Origin: JSC-12 sp033764965
GTDB taxonomy: Bacteria > Cyanobacteriota > Cyanobacteriia > Leptolyngbyales > Leptolyngbyaceae
Assembly: GCA_033764965.1 (NCBI GenBank)
Contig: JANRIN010000074.1
Span: 7,980-71,979, forward strand
Length of the DNA stretch: 64,000 nt
Direction: 5' to 3'
Below the pieces are notes generated by a model. It did no database searches, was not told where the DNA came from, and saw only the letters and a program-made list of their open reading frames with translations. Within the stretch, counting starts at the first letter, position 1; the number at the start of each line of letters is the position of its first letter. Positions 54,127-62,499 of the stretch are shown here, one piece after another. The translations under genes were made by a program, and so were the position numbers.

Positions 54127-55077
54127 CTAAAAATTGGTCCCACTCGTTTCAGAAGCCGTAATCACTCCTTGTGCCTGCGCCAGTTCGCGCGATGCGGTGA
54201 CTCGTTCAACCCCCAATCGCACAATGGATAGCAGCAAAATCAGCAAAAACATCACCAGACCGATCGGGCAGGCGTAGCTAATTTCGAGTTCATAAAACGC
54301 TTTGTTGTAGAGGTAATACACGATCGTTTCTGAAGCATGGTTGGGACCGCCCCGCGTCATCACGTACACTTCCTCAAACACTTTTGTGGCTGATATCGCC
54401 GAGATCACAGCGACCAAAAATAGGTAGGGACGCATCAGGGGAATCGTAATGTCCCAATGTTTTTTGATCCCATCAGAGCCGTCGATCGCCGCTGCTTCAT
54501 AAAGTTCCTGAGGAATTGCCTGTAGCCCTGCCAGGTAAATCACCATGTAGTAGCCCAACCCTTTCCACACCGTCACTACCATCACACTAAAAATCGCCAG
54601 CACGGGACTGGTTAACCAGGGAATTGACGGCAAATTCACCAGTCTTAACAACTGATTCAACAATCCATTGTCCGCATAGAGCCACTTCCAGGCGATGCCC
54701 GCCACCACCATCGAAATCACAACGGGCACATAATACGCCACGCGAAACCAATGAATTCCGCGTAATTTTTGGTTCACCAAAATTGCCAACGCCAGCGGCA
54801 ACGATACCAGCACAGGCACAACACAAAACAAGTACAGTAATGTATTGCGAAAGGTTTGCCAGAAGATCGGGTCTGCGAGTAGCCGCTGAAAGTTTTTTAG
54901 CCCAATCCAGACAGGAGGTTGAGTCAGGTCATATTCGTACTGGGTGAAGCTCAAATAAAACGCTTGCAGGGCTGGATAAAATACCGTCAGTCCTAGCACC
55001 AACAGTGCCGGAAATAAAAATAGGTAAGGGGTGAGCCTGTGACGATATTGAGTCCAGTGTTTTAGCAGCTTGTTCAT
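54127..55077 (-). CDS. Sugar-type ABC transporter permease (MalF/UgpA family)
   Basis: A 316-aa six-TM permease of the carbohydrate uptake class. It starts with FLFPALLVLGLTVFYPALQA, has NFQRLLADPIFWQTFRNTL typical of UgpA/MalF, and an EAA loop LYEAAAIDGSDGIKKHWDIT ending IPLMRP. It continues with FEEVYVMTRGGP. The partner permease, ATPase and binding protein are not adjacent, so the transporter is split in the genome. The sugar (glycerol-3-phosphate, trehalose, glucosylglycerol or other) cannot be told. Confidence 0.9.
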   Translation of the reverse strand: MNKLLKHWTQYRHRLTPYLFLFPALLVLGLTVFYPALQAFYLSFTQYEYDLTQPPVWIGLKNFQRLLADPIFWQTFRNTLLYLFCVVPVLVSLPLALAILVNQKLRGIHWFRVAYYVPVVISMVVAGIAWKWLYADNGLLNQLLRLVNLPSIPWLTSPVLAIFSVMVVTVWKGLGYYMVIYLAGLQAIPQELYEAAAIDGSDGIKKHWDITIPLMRPYLFLVAVISAISATKVFEEVYVMTRGGPNHASETIVYYLYNKAFYELEISYACPIGLVMFLLILLLSIVRLGVERVTASRELAQAQGVITASETSGTNF

Positions 55078-55261
55078 TCAGGGTTTGTGTCAAGATGATC
55101 CCATCGCCCATGCAGAATAGCAGGTTTGGATAGACAAATTCGATTCTGTCCAGGCAAAATCTCGATCGCGAATTGATCAGAATAGGCTTGAATGAGGTCT
55201 ATCTCTATAATTATTGATCTTGAAAGCTATTGATTGTTGAACTATCGCAGGAGCTACCCCC

Positions 55262-57265
55262 ATGAGCCGCGCCAGTACCTACACCATGTCTGAAATTGAT
55301 CGCCAGAAGTTGAGTCAGGCAGTTGATTACACCATCGAAACCGTTCCTGAGATTTGGGCGATCGCGGCTCAACGATTCGGACAGGCCACCGCACTCCACG
55401 CCCCTCACCTCAAACCGGTGGTTAAGCTGACCTTCGTGCAGCTTTATGAGCAAATTCGGCAATGCGCGTCTGGCTTACAAGCTTTAGGGGTACAACCGGG
55501 CGATCGGATTTGTTTGTTTGCAGACAACAGCCCCCGCTGGTTGGTGGCAGATCAGGGCATGATGATGGCTGGAGCGGTGAATGCGGTTCGCAGTTCCCAG
55601 GCAGATAAAGACGAATTACATTTTCTCCTGGTTGACAGCGGCTCGATCGCCCTATTTGTCGAAGATCTGGTCACGTTCCATAAATTGCAGCATAGCTATC
55701 CTCAACTGCCGCTCAAGTTCATTGTTTTGCTCAGTGACGAGACTCCTCCCACTGAAAGCAGCATTAAGGTATTGAACTTTCCGCAGTTGATGGAACTTGG
55801 TGCCTCTCATGGATTTCAACCTGTCAGCCGCACTCGTGAAGACCTGGCAACGTTAATCTATACCTCCGGCACAACCGGCAAACCCAAAGGGGCGATGTTG
55901 AGTCATGGCAACTTGATGCACCAGATCCATACTTTGGGTGCAGTGGTACAACCCATACCGGGCGATCGCATCCTCAGCATTCTGCCCACCTGGCACGCCT
56001 ACGAACGCAGCGCCGAATATTTTCTGCTGGCTCAAGGTTGCGCTCAGATTTACACCAGCCTTCGCACCGTTAAAAAAGACCTGGCTGAATACAAACCCCA
56101 ATACATGGTGAGTGTGCCGCGCATCTGGGAATCAGTTTACGAAGGTGTTCAGAAGCAATTTCGGGAACAACCGGAGAAGAAGCAAAAGCTGATTAACTTT
56201 TTCCTGAAGGTGAGCGATCGCTACATTCATGCCCGCCGCATCTGGAACAACCTGGAACTGCTGCATCTCGATCCCTCTCTGCCTGAGCGCCTGCTTGCAG
56301 GGGTGCAGATGATTGTCCTTGCCCCACTTCATGCCCTGGGCGAGAAAATCGTCTACAACAAAGTTCGGCAAGCGGCAACCGGCGGAGAGTTTCGCCAAGC
56401 CATTAGTGGTGGGGGTGCCCTGGCTCGCCACATTGATGACTTCTTTGAAATTATGGGCATTGAAGTCCTGGTGGGCTATGGCTTAACTGAAACGTCTCCC
56501 GTCACCAATGCGCGTCGTCCCTGGCGTAACTTGCGCGGCTCTTCAGGGCAACCCATCCCCGGCACCGAAATTAAAATTGTGGATCAAGAAACTCGCAAAC
56601 CCTTACCTGTAGGCGGTCGGGGCTTGGTGCTGATCCGTGGACCGCAAATCATGCAGGGATATTACAACAACCCCCAAGCTACCCAAAAGGCGATCGACCC
56701 GGAAGGCTGGTTTGATAGTGGCGATTTGGGTTGGGTGACACCCGAAAATGATCTGGTGCTAACCGGACGCGCCAAAGATACGATCGTCCTCTCTAACGGC
56801 GAAAACATCGAACCCCAACCGATTGAAGATGCTTGCCTGCGAAGCCCCTACGTTGACCAGATCATGCTGGTTGGACAAGATCAAAAATCCCTCGGTGCCC
56901 TGATCGTTCCCAACCTGGATGCACTGGACAAATGGGCGATCGCCCAAGGCTACACCCTCGACTTGCCTCAACCCCCCAACCCTAGCCCCGTTCGGCTGAG
57001 CGCTCACGTCGAAGCCCAATCCCCAACCCCCAACCTCCAACCCCTCCCCCTCGACAGCAAACCCATCCAGGATCTCATCCGCAAGGAACTGAATCGGGAA
57101 GTGCAAAATCGTCCCGGCTATCGAGCTGACGATCGCATTGGTCCCTTCCGCTTGTTACTGGAACCGTTCGCGATCGAAAATGGGTTGTTGACCCAAACGC
57201 TAAAAATTCGGCGAAACGTCGTGATGGATCGCTACCAGGGTATGATTAACGAGATGTTTGTTTGA
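55262..57265 (+). CDS. aas: Acyl-activating enzyme: acyl-ACP synthetase/long-chain acyl-CoA ligase
   Basis: A 667-aa ANL-superfamily enzyme. The AMP motif is LIYTSGTTGKPKGAMLSHGN, then GYGLTETSPV, DSGDLGW and GRAKDTIVLSNGENIEPQ. Cyanobacteria usually have one such enzyme, which recycles free fatty acids to acyl-ACP; that role is inferred. Near residues 570-600 there is a Pro-rich insert (LPQPPNPSP... and EAQSPTPNLQPLPL) whose DNA is made of CCCCAACCCC-type units. CAGGAG precedes the ATG. Confidence 0.9.
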   Translation: MSRASTYTMSEIDRQKLSQAVDYTIETVPEIWAIAAQRFGQATALHAPHLKPVVKLTFVQLYEQIRQCASGLQALGVQPGDRICLFADNSPRWLVADQGMMMAGAVNAVRSSQADKDELHFLLVDSGSIALFVEDLVTFHKLQHSYPQLPLKFIVLLSDETPPTESSIKVLNFPQLMELGASHGFQPVSRTREDLATLIYTSGTTGKPKGAMLSHGNLMHQIHTLGAVVQPIPGDRILSILPTWHAYERSAEYFLLAQGCAQIYTSLRTVKKDLAEYKPQYMVSVPRIWESVYEGVQKQFREQPEKKQKLINFFLKVSDRYIHARRIWNNLELLHLDPSLPERLLAGVQMIVLAPLHALGEKIVYNKVRQAATGGEFRQAISGGGALARHIDDFFEIMGIEVLVGYGLTETSPVTNARRPWRNLRGSSGQPIPGTEIKIVDQETRKPLPVGGRGLVLIRGPQIMQGYYNNPQATQKAIDPEGWFDSGDLGWVTPENDLVLTGRAKDTIVLSNGENIEPQPIEDACLRSPYVDQIMLVGQDQKSLGALIVPNLDALDKWAIAQGYTLDLPQPPNPSPVRLSAHVEAQSPTPNLQPLPLDSKPIQDLIRKELNREVQNRPGYRADDRIGPFRLLLEPFAIENGLLTQTLKIRRNVVMDRYQGMINEMFV

Positions 57266-57335
57266 GCGTGTAACGTTCGTTTACCGTTACTCTGGCTAGA
57301 CAAACTTCCTCTGTTATTTGGTGTAGTTTTGCCGC

Positions 57336-57358
57336 CCCGTTAAAGCTACTTTGACGGG
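57336..57358 (+). other. 10-bp stem-loop before the YlqD gene
   Basis: CCCGTTAAAG and CTTTGACGGG pair (one G-T) around a 3-base CTA loop, 34 bp upstream of the YlqD-family start. There is no T tract. It may end the acyl ligase transcript or lie in the leader of the next gene. Confidence 0.5.
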
Positions 57359-57391
57359 CGCATCTGTATGACCCTGATTGAGAAAGCATTT

Positions 57392-57841
57392 ATGGATGTC
57401 CCTTCCTCCCAACTGCTCCTAAAACGTACTGTCAATGTCAAAGCGATCGTCACTCCTCGCTGGAAAGAAGAGGCACAGCAACAACTCCAGGCTCAAATCA
57501 ACCAGGTTGACAATCAGTTGCAACAGCTTGAGATGCAAGCTCAACGCATGATTGCTGAGATTCAAAAACAATCCCTCAAACCACCTGGTCCCGAAACCGT
57601 ACAACAGATCGAAAACATTCAACTGCAAGTCAATCAAAAAAAGAGCGAACTTTTAGAGCAAAAAAACCAGGTGCTCCAACAACTTCAACAAGTGCAAATG
57701 CTGGAATTGGAGCAAGAAGTCAACCAGGGACAAATTGAAAGTGTATTTCGAGTTGAAACGGGTGACAACTTAATCGACAAAATGCAGGTCGAAATTCTTC
57801 TCAGAGACGGAGTGATTGAAGAAATTCGGGGTGACGTTTAA
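57392..57841 (+). CDS. YlqD-family protein
   Basis: A 149-aa protein beginning MDVPSSQLLLKRTVNVKAIV, then TPRWKEEAQQQLQAQ. A long central coiled coil (about residues 25-110) follows and a small beta-rich end (VEILLRDGVIEEIRGDV). This is the YlqD pattern seen in Firmicutes and cyanobacteria; the function is unknown. The ATG at 57392 gives the family N-terminus; the ATG at 57368 adds 8 residues. It lies 125 bp before the PDH E2 gene. Confidence 0.85.
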   Translation: MDVPSSQLLLKRTVNVKAIVTPRWKEEAQQQLQAQINQVDNQLQQLEMQAQRMIAEIQKQSLKPPGPETVQQIENIQLQVNQKKSELLEQKNQVLQQLQQVQMLELEQEVNQGQIESVFRVETGDNLIDKMQVEILLRDGVIEEIRGDV

Positions 57842-57965
57842 GCAAGTTTGTAGTCCTCGCTCCGATCTTCATCTCGTAACCTGGTAAACTTTAGGGTTGC
57901 TGCTTACGCGATCGTTCGTTTGCAGACACCATTTAGCTGTCATTGTTTAATCTGGAATTTGCCTC

Positions 57966-59246
57966 ATGATTAACGAAGTATTCATGCCTGCTTTGAGTTC
58001 CACCATGACCGAGGGCAAGATTGTGTCCTGGGTTAAGTCTCCTGGCGATAAGGTGGAAAAGGGCGAAACCGTCGTGGTGGTTGAGTCTGATAAAGCAGAT
58101 ATGGATGTGGAGTCCTTCTATGAAGGATACCTGGCAGTGATTACGGTTCCGGCTGGAGAGATGGCACCCGTGGGAGCGGCGATCGCCCTTATTGCTGAAA
58201 CCGAAGCCGAAATTGAGAGTGCTCAACAAAAAGCTTCAGCGTCAACTGTCCCAGCTTCCGCCCCAACGAGTGCTCCTGCCTCTCAACCCCAACCTGTTGC
58301 CGCCGCTCCCGTTGCCGCAGCCTCTAATGGGGCAAGCAGTGGCAGTGGTCGCCTGGTTGCCTCTCCTCGCGCCCGCAAACTCGCAAAAGACCTCAAGATT
58401 GACCTGAATGCATTGAAAGGTAGCGGACCGCATGGGCGCATCGTGGCAGAAGACGTGGAAGCGGCGGCTGGTAAAGCCCCTGCTGCCCCGGCGATCGCCC
58501 CTGTTGCACCCGCCACAGCCGTTGCACCTCCCCGCTCTACCCCGTCAGTTCCGGCTGCTGCACCCGCTGCTCCTGGTCAGCAAGTACCGCTCACCACCTT
58601 GCAAAACGCGGTTGTGCGTAACATGATGGTGAGCCTGGAAGTTCCCACCTTCCACGTGGGCTACACCATTACGACGGACAACCTGGACAAACTCTATAAG
58701 CAGATCAAGTCCAAAGGTGTGACCATGACCGCACTCCTGGCAAAAGCAGTAGCAATGACTTTGCAAAAACATCCCTTGGTCAACGCTAGTTTTGCCAATC
58801 AAAGTACTCATTACCCTACTGCGATTAATGTGGCTGTTGCGGTCGCCATGGATGATGGAGGCTTGATTACTCCCGTGTTGCAAAAAGCTGACCAGATGGA
58901 CATCTACAGCCTGTCTCGTACCTGGAAAGACCTGGTTGATCGCGCCAGAGCCAAGCAACTGCAACCTGATGAGTACAGTACAGGCACCTTTACCATCTCT
59001 AACCTGGGGATGTTTGGAGTTGATCGCTTTGATGCCATCCTACCTCCGGGAACAGGCTCGATCTTGGCGATTGGGGCTTCTCGTCCCACAGTCGTTGCCA
59101 CGGATGACGGAATGCTGGGGGTGAAACGGCAAATGCAAGTTAACATCACCTGTGACCATCGGGTGATTTATGGTGCCCATGCCGCTGCATTCCTCAAAGA
59201 TTTGGCAAGCCTGATTGAGTCTAATGCCCAGTCTTTAACGTTATAA
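57966..59246 (+). CDS. pdhC: Dihydrolipoamide acetyltransferase (E2) of pyruvate dehydrogenase
   Basis: The E2 core of the pyruvate dehydrogenase complex, which passes acetyl from E1 to CoA. One lipoyl domain has Lys43 as the attachment site (VVVVESDKADMDVES). An Ala/Pro-rich linker follows, then the E3/E1-binding domain (ASPRARKLAKDLKIDLNALK and GSGPHGRIVAEDVEAA), a second Ala/Pro linker and the catalytic domain. The latter ends in NITCDHRVIYGAHAAAFLKD; the Tyr in place of Asp in the DHRVxDG motif also occurs in plastid E2s as I recall. The length of 426 aa is usual. It precedes the DUF1995 gene by about 20 bp. Confidence 0.95.
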   Translation: MINEVFMPALSSTMTEGKIVSWVKSPGDKVEKGETVVVVESDKADMDVESFYEGYLAVITVPAGEMAPVGAAIALIAETEAEIESAQQKASASTVPASAPTSAPASQPQPVAAAPVAAASNGASSGSGRLVASPRARKLAKDLKIDLNALKGSGPHGRIVAEDVEAAAGKAPAAPAIAPVAPATAVAPPRSTPSVPAAAPAAPGQQVPLTTLQNAVVRNMMVSLEVPTFHVGYTITTDNLDKLYKQIKSKGVTMTALLAKAVAMTLQKHPLVNASFANQSTHYPTAINVAVAVAMDDGGLITPVLQKADQMDIYSLSRTWKDLVDRARAKQLQPDEYSTGTFTISNLGMFGVDRFDAILPPGTGSILAIGASRPTVVATDDGMLGVKRQMQVNITCDHRVIYGAHAAAFLKDLASLIESNAQSLTL

Positions 59247-59265
59247 ACAAAACTCTGTGACTGTG

Positions 59266-59991
59266 ATGGTTGACTTTCCTGGCTCACTCGAAGACGCGAT
59301 CGCCCAAGCTCAAACGGCAACTCAAGCAGCTCTGGCGGCTGGGTACACTCGTTTACAGGTAGAAATTGCCATCCCGGAACTGAAACCGATGGAACCTGCC
59401 TATCAGTACTTGCCTGTGTTGGAACAATACAGTTCCCACCTCAAGGTATTTTTTACAGATGCGGGGGCGGCGGCTTTAGCACGGCGAGAGTGGGCAGGAA
59501 CCCCTTACAACATTCAGAGCATTGATATTCAAGGGACGCGCCAAACAACTCCAGTTGACCAATTGGTTGAACCCAAAGATCAAGCGTTTGTGTTTGTCTC
59601 GCCCTCGGCGGTGGAGGTGGGACTGGTTGAGCAAATGGCAAATGCTGCGGGTGATCGTCCTGTCATTCTCTTCAATCCTCGCTTAGAAGATGTCAGCATT
59701 GTGGGCATTGGCTTTGCTGCCCGCCAGTTGCGCGAACGTTTTCTCAACACGATCGAGCCTTGCTACTACCTGAAACCATTAGAGGGACTCGCGATTCTAC
59801 GACTCTACCCGTCTTTGTGGCAGGTGTGGGCTGAAGCTGCTGAAGGTTACACCCTAATTGCCGAAGAACCTCAAAAACCAACCTTAGAACGCCTTGACGA
59901 AATTTTGACCCAGGTCATGGGAGTTCAGCAAACTCCGGCTCAGGGAATGTTTGCCGGACTACAGCGAATTCTTCGGGCAATTGGTCGTTAA
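59266..59991 (+). CDS. DUF1995 protein
   Basis: A 241-aa cyanobacterial/plant-plastid family protein. It has DFPGSLEDAIAQAQTATQAA, LQVEIAIPELKPMEP, FVFVSPSAVEVGLVEQMANA, GDRPVILFNPRLEDV and RERFLNTIEPCYYLKPLEG. It has a Rossmann-like alternation of strands and helices, but the role is unknown. Plastid relatives are linked to photosynthesis. The ATG at 59266 is used; a GTG at 59257 is an alternative. It is close behind pdhC and may be co-transcribed. Confidence 0.9.
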   Translation: MVDFPGSLEDAIAQAQTATQAALAAGYTRLQVEIAIPELKPMEPAYQYLPVLEQYSSHLKVFFTDAGAAALARREWAGTPYNIQSIDIQGTRQTTPVDQLVEPKDQAFVFVSPSAVEVGLVEQMANAAGDRPVILFNPRLEDVSIVGIGFAARQLRERFLNTIEPCYYLKPLEGLAILRLYPSLWQVWAEAAEGYTLIAEEPQKPTLERLDEILTQVMGVQQTPAQGMFAGLQRILRAIGR

Positions 59992-60119
59992 TCACTAAAC
60001 TCTGTAACCGATAAAGTCCTAATGAAGTTGACAGCTTCCTGTGTAATGTTTAGGGGATTCTGTGGGAGTCGCCGTCAGAAAGGGGGCATAATAAGCGTAG
60101 TGTCATGGATCACTGCATT

Positions 60120-60145
60120 CAGTAGTACTGTATCCAGTAGTACTG
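60120..60145 (+). promoter_or_regulatory. Tandem CAGTAGTACTG repeats before the phosphatase gene
   Basis: CAGTAGTACTG occurs at 60120-60130 and 60135-60145, spaced exactly 15 bp apart. Each copy is itself an imperfect palindrome (CAGTA-G-TACTG). They lie about 60 bp upstream of the phosphatase ATG, where an operator would be expected. No known regulator is tied to the motif. Confidence 0.5.
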
Positions 60146-60202
60146 AAGAGTGGTTCTCAACGCTAGCAGGATTCTTAGTGCTGTCTACAGAAAGGCGATC
60201 GC

Positions 60203-60964
60203 ATGAGCGGAATGGGTCATCGTCGGATCATCATCGGAGATGTTCATGGTCATTATCAGGGATTAATGACATTGTTGGACACGATCGCACCTGGTAGGCA
60301 GGACAAAGTTTATTTTCTAGGTGATTTAATCGATCGGGGTCCCGATAGCGTTCAAGTCGTGGATTTTGTGCAACAAAGCGGTTACACCTGCTTGTTAGGT
60401 AACCATGAACAACTCATGATCGACTCCTTTCCAAACGGCAAGCCCTTTACTCCAGCACTGCAAGCTTGGCTCTACAGCGGTGGGCGGGCAACGGTCGCAA
60501 GCTATGGCGAGTCTGGCATCTTGCTAGATCACCTCGACTGGATGAAAACCCTACCTGCCTATTTAGACTTGGGAGATCTGTGGTTGGTTCACGCAGGTCT
60601 TCACCCCTTACTTCCAGTCGAAGCTCAGTCAACTCAAGAATTCTGCTGGATTCGAGACGAGTTTCACAGTGCAACAAAACCCTACTTCGCCGATAAGCTC
60701 ATCATCACTGGACACACCATCACCTTCACCCTGCCCAAAGTTGCCCCTGGAGAAATTGCCCAAGGTTGCGGTTGGTTAGATATCGACACTGGTGCCTACC
60801 ATCCCAAGAGCGGTTGGCTGACGGGGTTGGATATTTCAAGCCGACTGGTGCATCAGGTGAACGTGTTCACCGAAGTCACTCGCACACTACAACTCGATGA
60901 AGTCTTAGCCCGGATTGAGCCGAAGCAAGTTCTCGCTCATCGCCAAGCTCTGCTCAATCGGTAA
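60203..60964 (+). CDS. PPP-family serine/threonine (PP2A/lambda-type) phosphatase
   Basis: A 253-aa metallophosphatase with all three PPP signatures: IIGDVHGHYQGL, YFLGDLIDRGPDSV and LLGNHEQLM. A late LVHAGLHPLLP and the metal His in LIITGHTITF complete the active site. The centre is likely binuclear Mn/Fe. It may act on phosphoproteins or on diadenosine polyphosphates (ApaH-like). AAAGG stands before the ATG. The gene is followed by a tRNA, so it forms the chromosomal flank of the integrated element. Confidence 0.93.
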   Translation: MSGMGHRRIIIGDVHGHYQGLMTLLDTIAPGRQDKVYFLGDLIDRGPDSVQVVDFVQQSGYTCLLGNHEQLMIDSFPNGKPFTPALQAWLYSGGRATVASYGESGILLDHLDWMKTLPAYLDLGDLWLVHAGLHPLLPVEAQSTQEFCWIRDEFHSATKPYFADKLIITGHTITFTLPKVAPGEIAQGCGWLDIDTGAYHPKSGWLTGLDISSRLVHQVNVFTEVTRTLQLDEVLARIEPKQVLAHRQALLNR

Positions 60965-61071
60965 GGGCTGAAACGAGTCGATCGGTAAACTTGCGCGATT
61001 TTTTTGATCAGTCAAGACCATTTCAGCTTTGACAGTGATACTATAGAAAAGCTGAAAATATACAAAGGCAA

Positions 61072-61144
61072 GGCTCAGTAGCTCAGTGGTTAGAGCAGGG
61101 GACTCATAAGCCCAAGGTCGCAGGTTCAAATCCCGCCTGAGCCA
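61072..61144 (+). tRNA. tRNA with CAU anticodon (Met or Ile2)
   Basis: The 73-base cloverleaf has a perfect 7-bp acceptor stem (GGCTCAG/CTGAGCC, discriminator A), a perfect 4-bp D stem and anticodon CAT at 61105-61107 in the loop CTCATAA. No CCA is encoded. Elongator Met and lysidine-modified Ile2 tRNAs share this anticodon. The D arm and GGTCGC variable region resemble E. coli Ile2, but acceptor positions 4-5 (T, C) are mixed, so identity is open. Stem mismatches are seen at 27-43 (G-A), 31-39 (A-G) and 51-63 (A-C). The integrase gene starts 136 bp downstream. Confidence 0.85.
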
Positions 61145-61191
61145 TTTTTTTTATGCTTAAATCAAGCCTGAAAACCAGGGTTAACGGGAAT

Positions 61192-61280
61192 TTAGGGAGT
61201 TGTTACATTTTGTCAACCATCCCCAATCGATACTAATACTCCCTAATCACCCCATCTCTTTTAGGCAAATTTTAGGCAAA
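61192..61280 (+). promoter_or_regulatory. Repeats between tRNA and integrase (possible att/arm sites)
   Basis: TTAGGGAGT (61192-61200) and ACTCCCTAA (61238-61246) are exact inverted repeats. TTTTAGGCAAA occurs twice in tandem (61259-61269 and 61270-61280), the second running into the integrase ATG. Such repeats are typical of integrase arm-binding sites or of an autoregulatory operator. Confidence 0.5.
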
Positions 61281-62446
61281 TGGTCACAATCGAAGGGCGT
61301 TTAGCCCAAGCTAATGGACGGCTAAAGGATTCAAGAATTGGAGTGTCAATCGAAATTAAGGGAGATCGATTGTATCTGCGTGGGACACTTCCACCCAAAC
61401 CAGGAATTGACCGGACTTCCAGCTATCAACAGCGAATTTCTTTGGGGTATCATGCCAATCCAGCAGGGTTGAAACTGGCAGAGCAAAAAGCACGGGAAGT
61501 TGGATCTTTGCTGGATGCTGGGAAATTTGACTGGAAACCCTACATCAAGGAAAAGGCTGCCTCTTCAACAGTGGCGGAATGGGTAGAGCAATTTGAGGCT
61601 GATTACTTCACCCGTAGAGAACGCAATCCGCAATCACTCACCACCTGGAAGGATGATTACTTGAAAGTATTTCGACGGTTGCCAGAGAACGAGGCACTGA
61701 CCACGACTCTACTCAAAGAGGCGATCGCCAACACGGAACCAGACACGAGAACCCGCAAACGGTATGTAGACGTACTTTCCCGATTTGCTGAGTTTGCCGG
61801 TTTACAAGTTGATTTTTCCAACTTGAGGGGCAATTATTCACCCAAGAAAGTGCAGCCGCGAGATTTACCAACGGATGAAGTGATTGCCCAATGGTGGGAG
61901 AAGATCCCTAATCCAGCTTGGCAACGGGCATACGGGCTGATTGCTGCCTACGGGTTACGTCCCCATGAAGTGTTTAAATGCAGCTTTGAGGCAATGCCAG
62001 AATTGCGAGTGCTGGACGAGACGAAAACGGGCTATCGTCCGGTTTATCCCTTTTATCCTGAGTGGTTGGAGCGGTGGAAACTAGCAGAGGGTGAGCTACC
62101 CCAATGCACAGGCAGAAACAACACTGACTTGGGCAATCGGGTGACTCATGCCTTCACTCGCTACGAAATGCCCTTCTGCCCCTATGATTTGCGGCACGCT
62201 TGGGCAGTCCGCACGATTCATTTTGGACTTCCTGACACGTTAGCCGCTAAACAGATGGGTCATTCGGTGCAAGTCCACACGGAGCTATATCACGCCTGGT
62301 TATCCGCTAATGAGCATCGTCGTTGCTGGGATGCGTTGTTACTTCGGAGCGATCGCCCGGCTGCTCCCACTCAAGGTCTTCCCACTCAACAACCCAACGC
62401 CGTGAGCAACCAGGGCACGCATACAGCAAACCACACTCAAACCTAG
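61280..62446 (+). CDS. Tyrosine recombinase (phage-type integrase)
   Basis: A 388-aa site-specific recombinase. A MerR-like/AP2-type N-terminal region (GDRLYLRGTLPPKPG) and a core-binding domain (about residues 95-180) precede the catalytic domain. The active site has Arg227 (AYGLRPHEVF), Lys near 249 (ETKTGYRP), Arg305 (YDLRHAWAVR, with Tyr302 where His is usual), His328 (QMGHSV) and the nucleophile Tyr337 (ELYHAW). All needed residues are present except the His-to-Tyr swap, which also occurs in other integrases. The C-terminal tail (from about 360) is Gln/Thr/Asn-rich and overlaps the opposing zinc-ribbon gene. It lies just behind a tRNA. Confidence 0.88.
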   Translation: MVTIEGRLAQANGRLKDSRIGVSIEIKGDRLYLRGTLPPKPGIDRTSSYQQRISLGYHANPAGLKLAEQKAREVGSLLDAGKFDWKPYIKEKAASSTVAEWVEQFEADYFTRRERNPQSLTTWKDDYLKVFRRLPENEALTTTLLKEAIANTEPDTRTRKRYVDVLSRFAEFAGLQVDFSNLRGNYSPKKVQPRDLPTDEVIAQWWEKIPNPAWQRAYGLIAAYGLRPHEVFKCSFEAMPELRVLDETKTGYRPVYPFYPEWLERWKLAEGELPQCTGRNNTDLGNRVTHAFTRYEMPFCPYDLRHAWAVRTIHFGLPDTLAAKQMGHSVQVHTELYHAWLSANEHRRCWDALLLRSDRPAAPTQGLPTQQPNAVSNQGTHTANHTQT

Positions 62447-62498
62447 TAATGAAGCACCCATCATCACCACAATTGGGACACACTTCGTATGGTTCCAT
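62307..62498 (-). CDS. Small zinc-ribbon protein overlapping the integrase tail
   Basis: A 63-aa protein: MEPYEVCPNCGDDGCFITRF, then CGLLYACPGCSRRW and an acidic tail. Two CxxC pairs (CPNC, CPGC) give a likely zinc ribbon. GAGAGG stands before the ATG, and the ATG follows the stop of the upstream HTH gene by a single base, so translation is probably coupled. Its last 140 bp lie antisense to the integrase C-terminus. It may be a DNA- or RNA-binding cofactor of the element. Confidence 0.65.
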   Translation of the reverse strand: MEPYEVCPNCGDDGCFITRFECGLLYACPGCSRRWVVEWEDLEWEQPGDRSEVTTHPSNDDAH

Positions 62499-62499
62499 C

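Noticed and set aside
60022..60297. 91-codon ORF upstream of the phosphatase
   Set aside because: It overlaps the phosphatase start in another frame and crosses the tandem repeats; its residues are Ser/Arg-rich without motifs.
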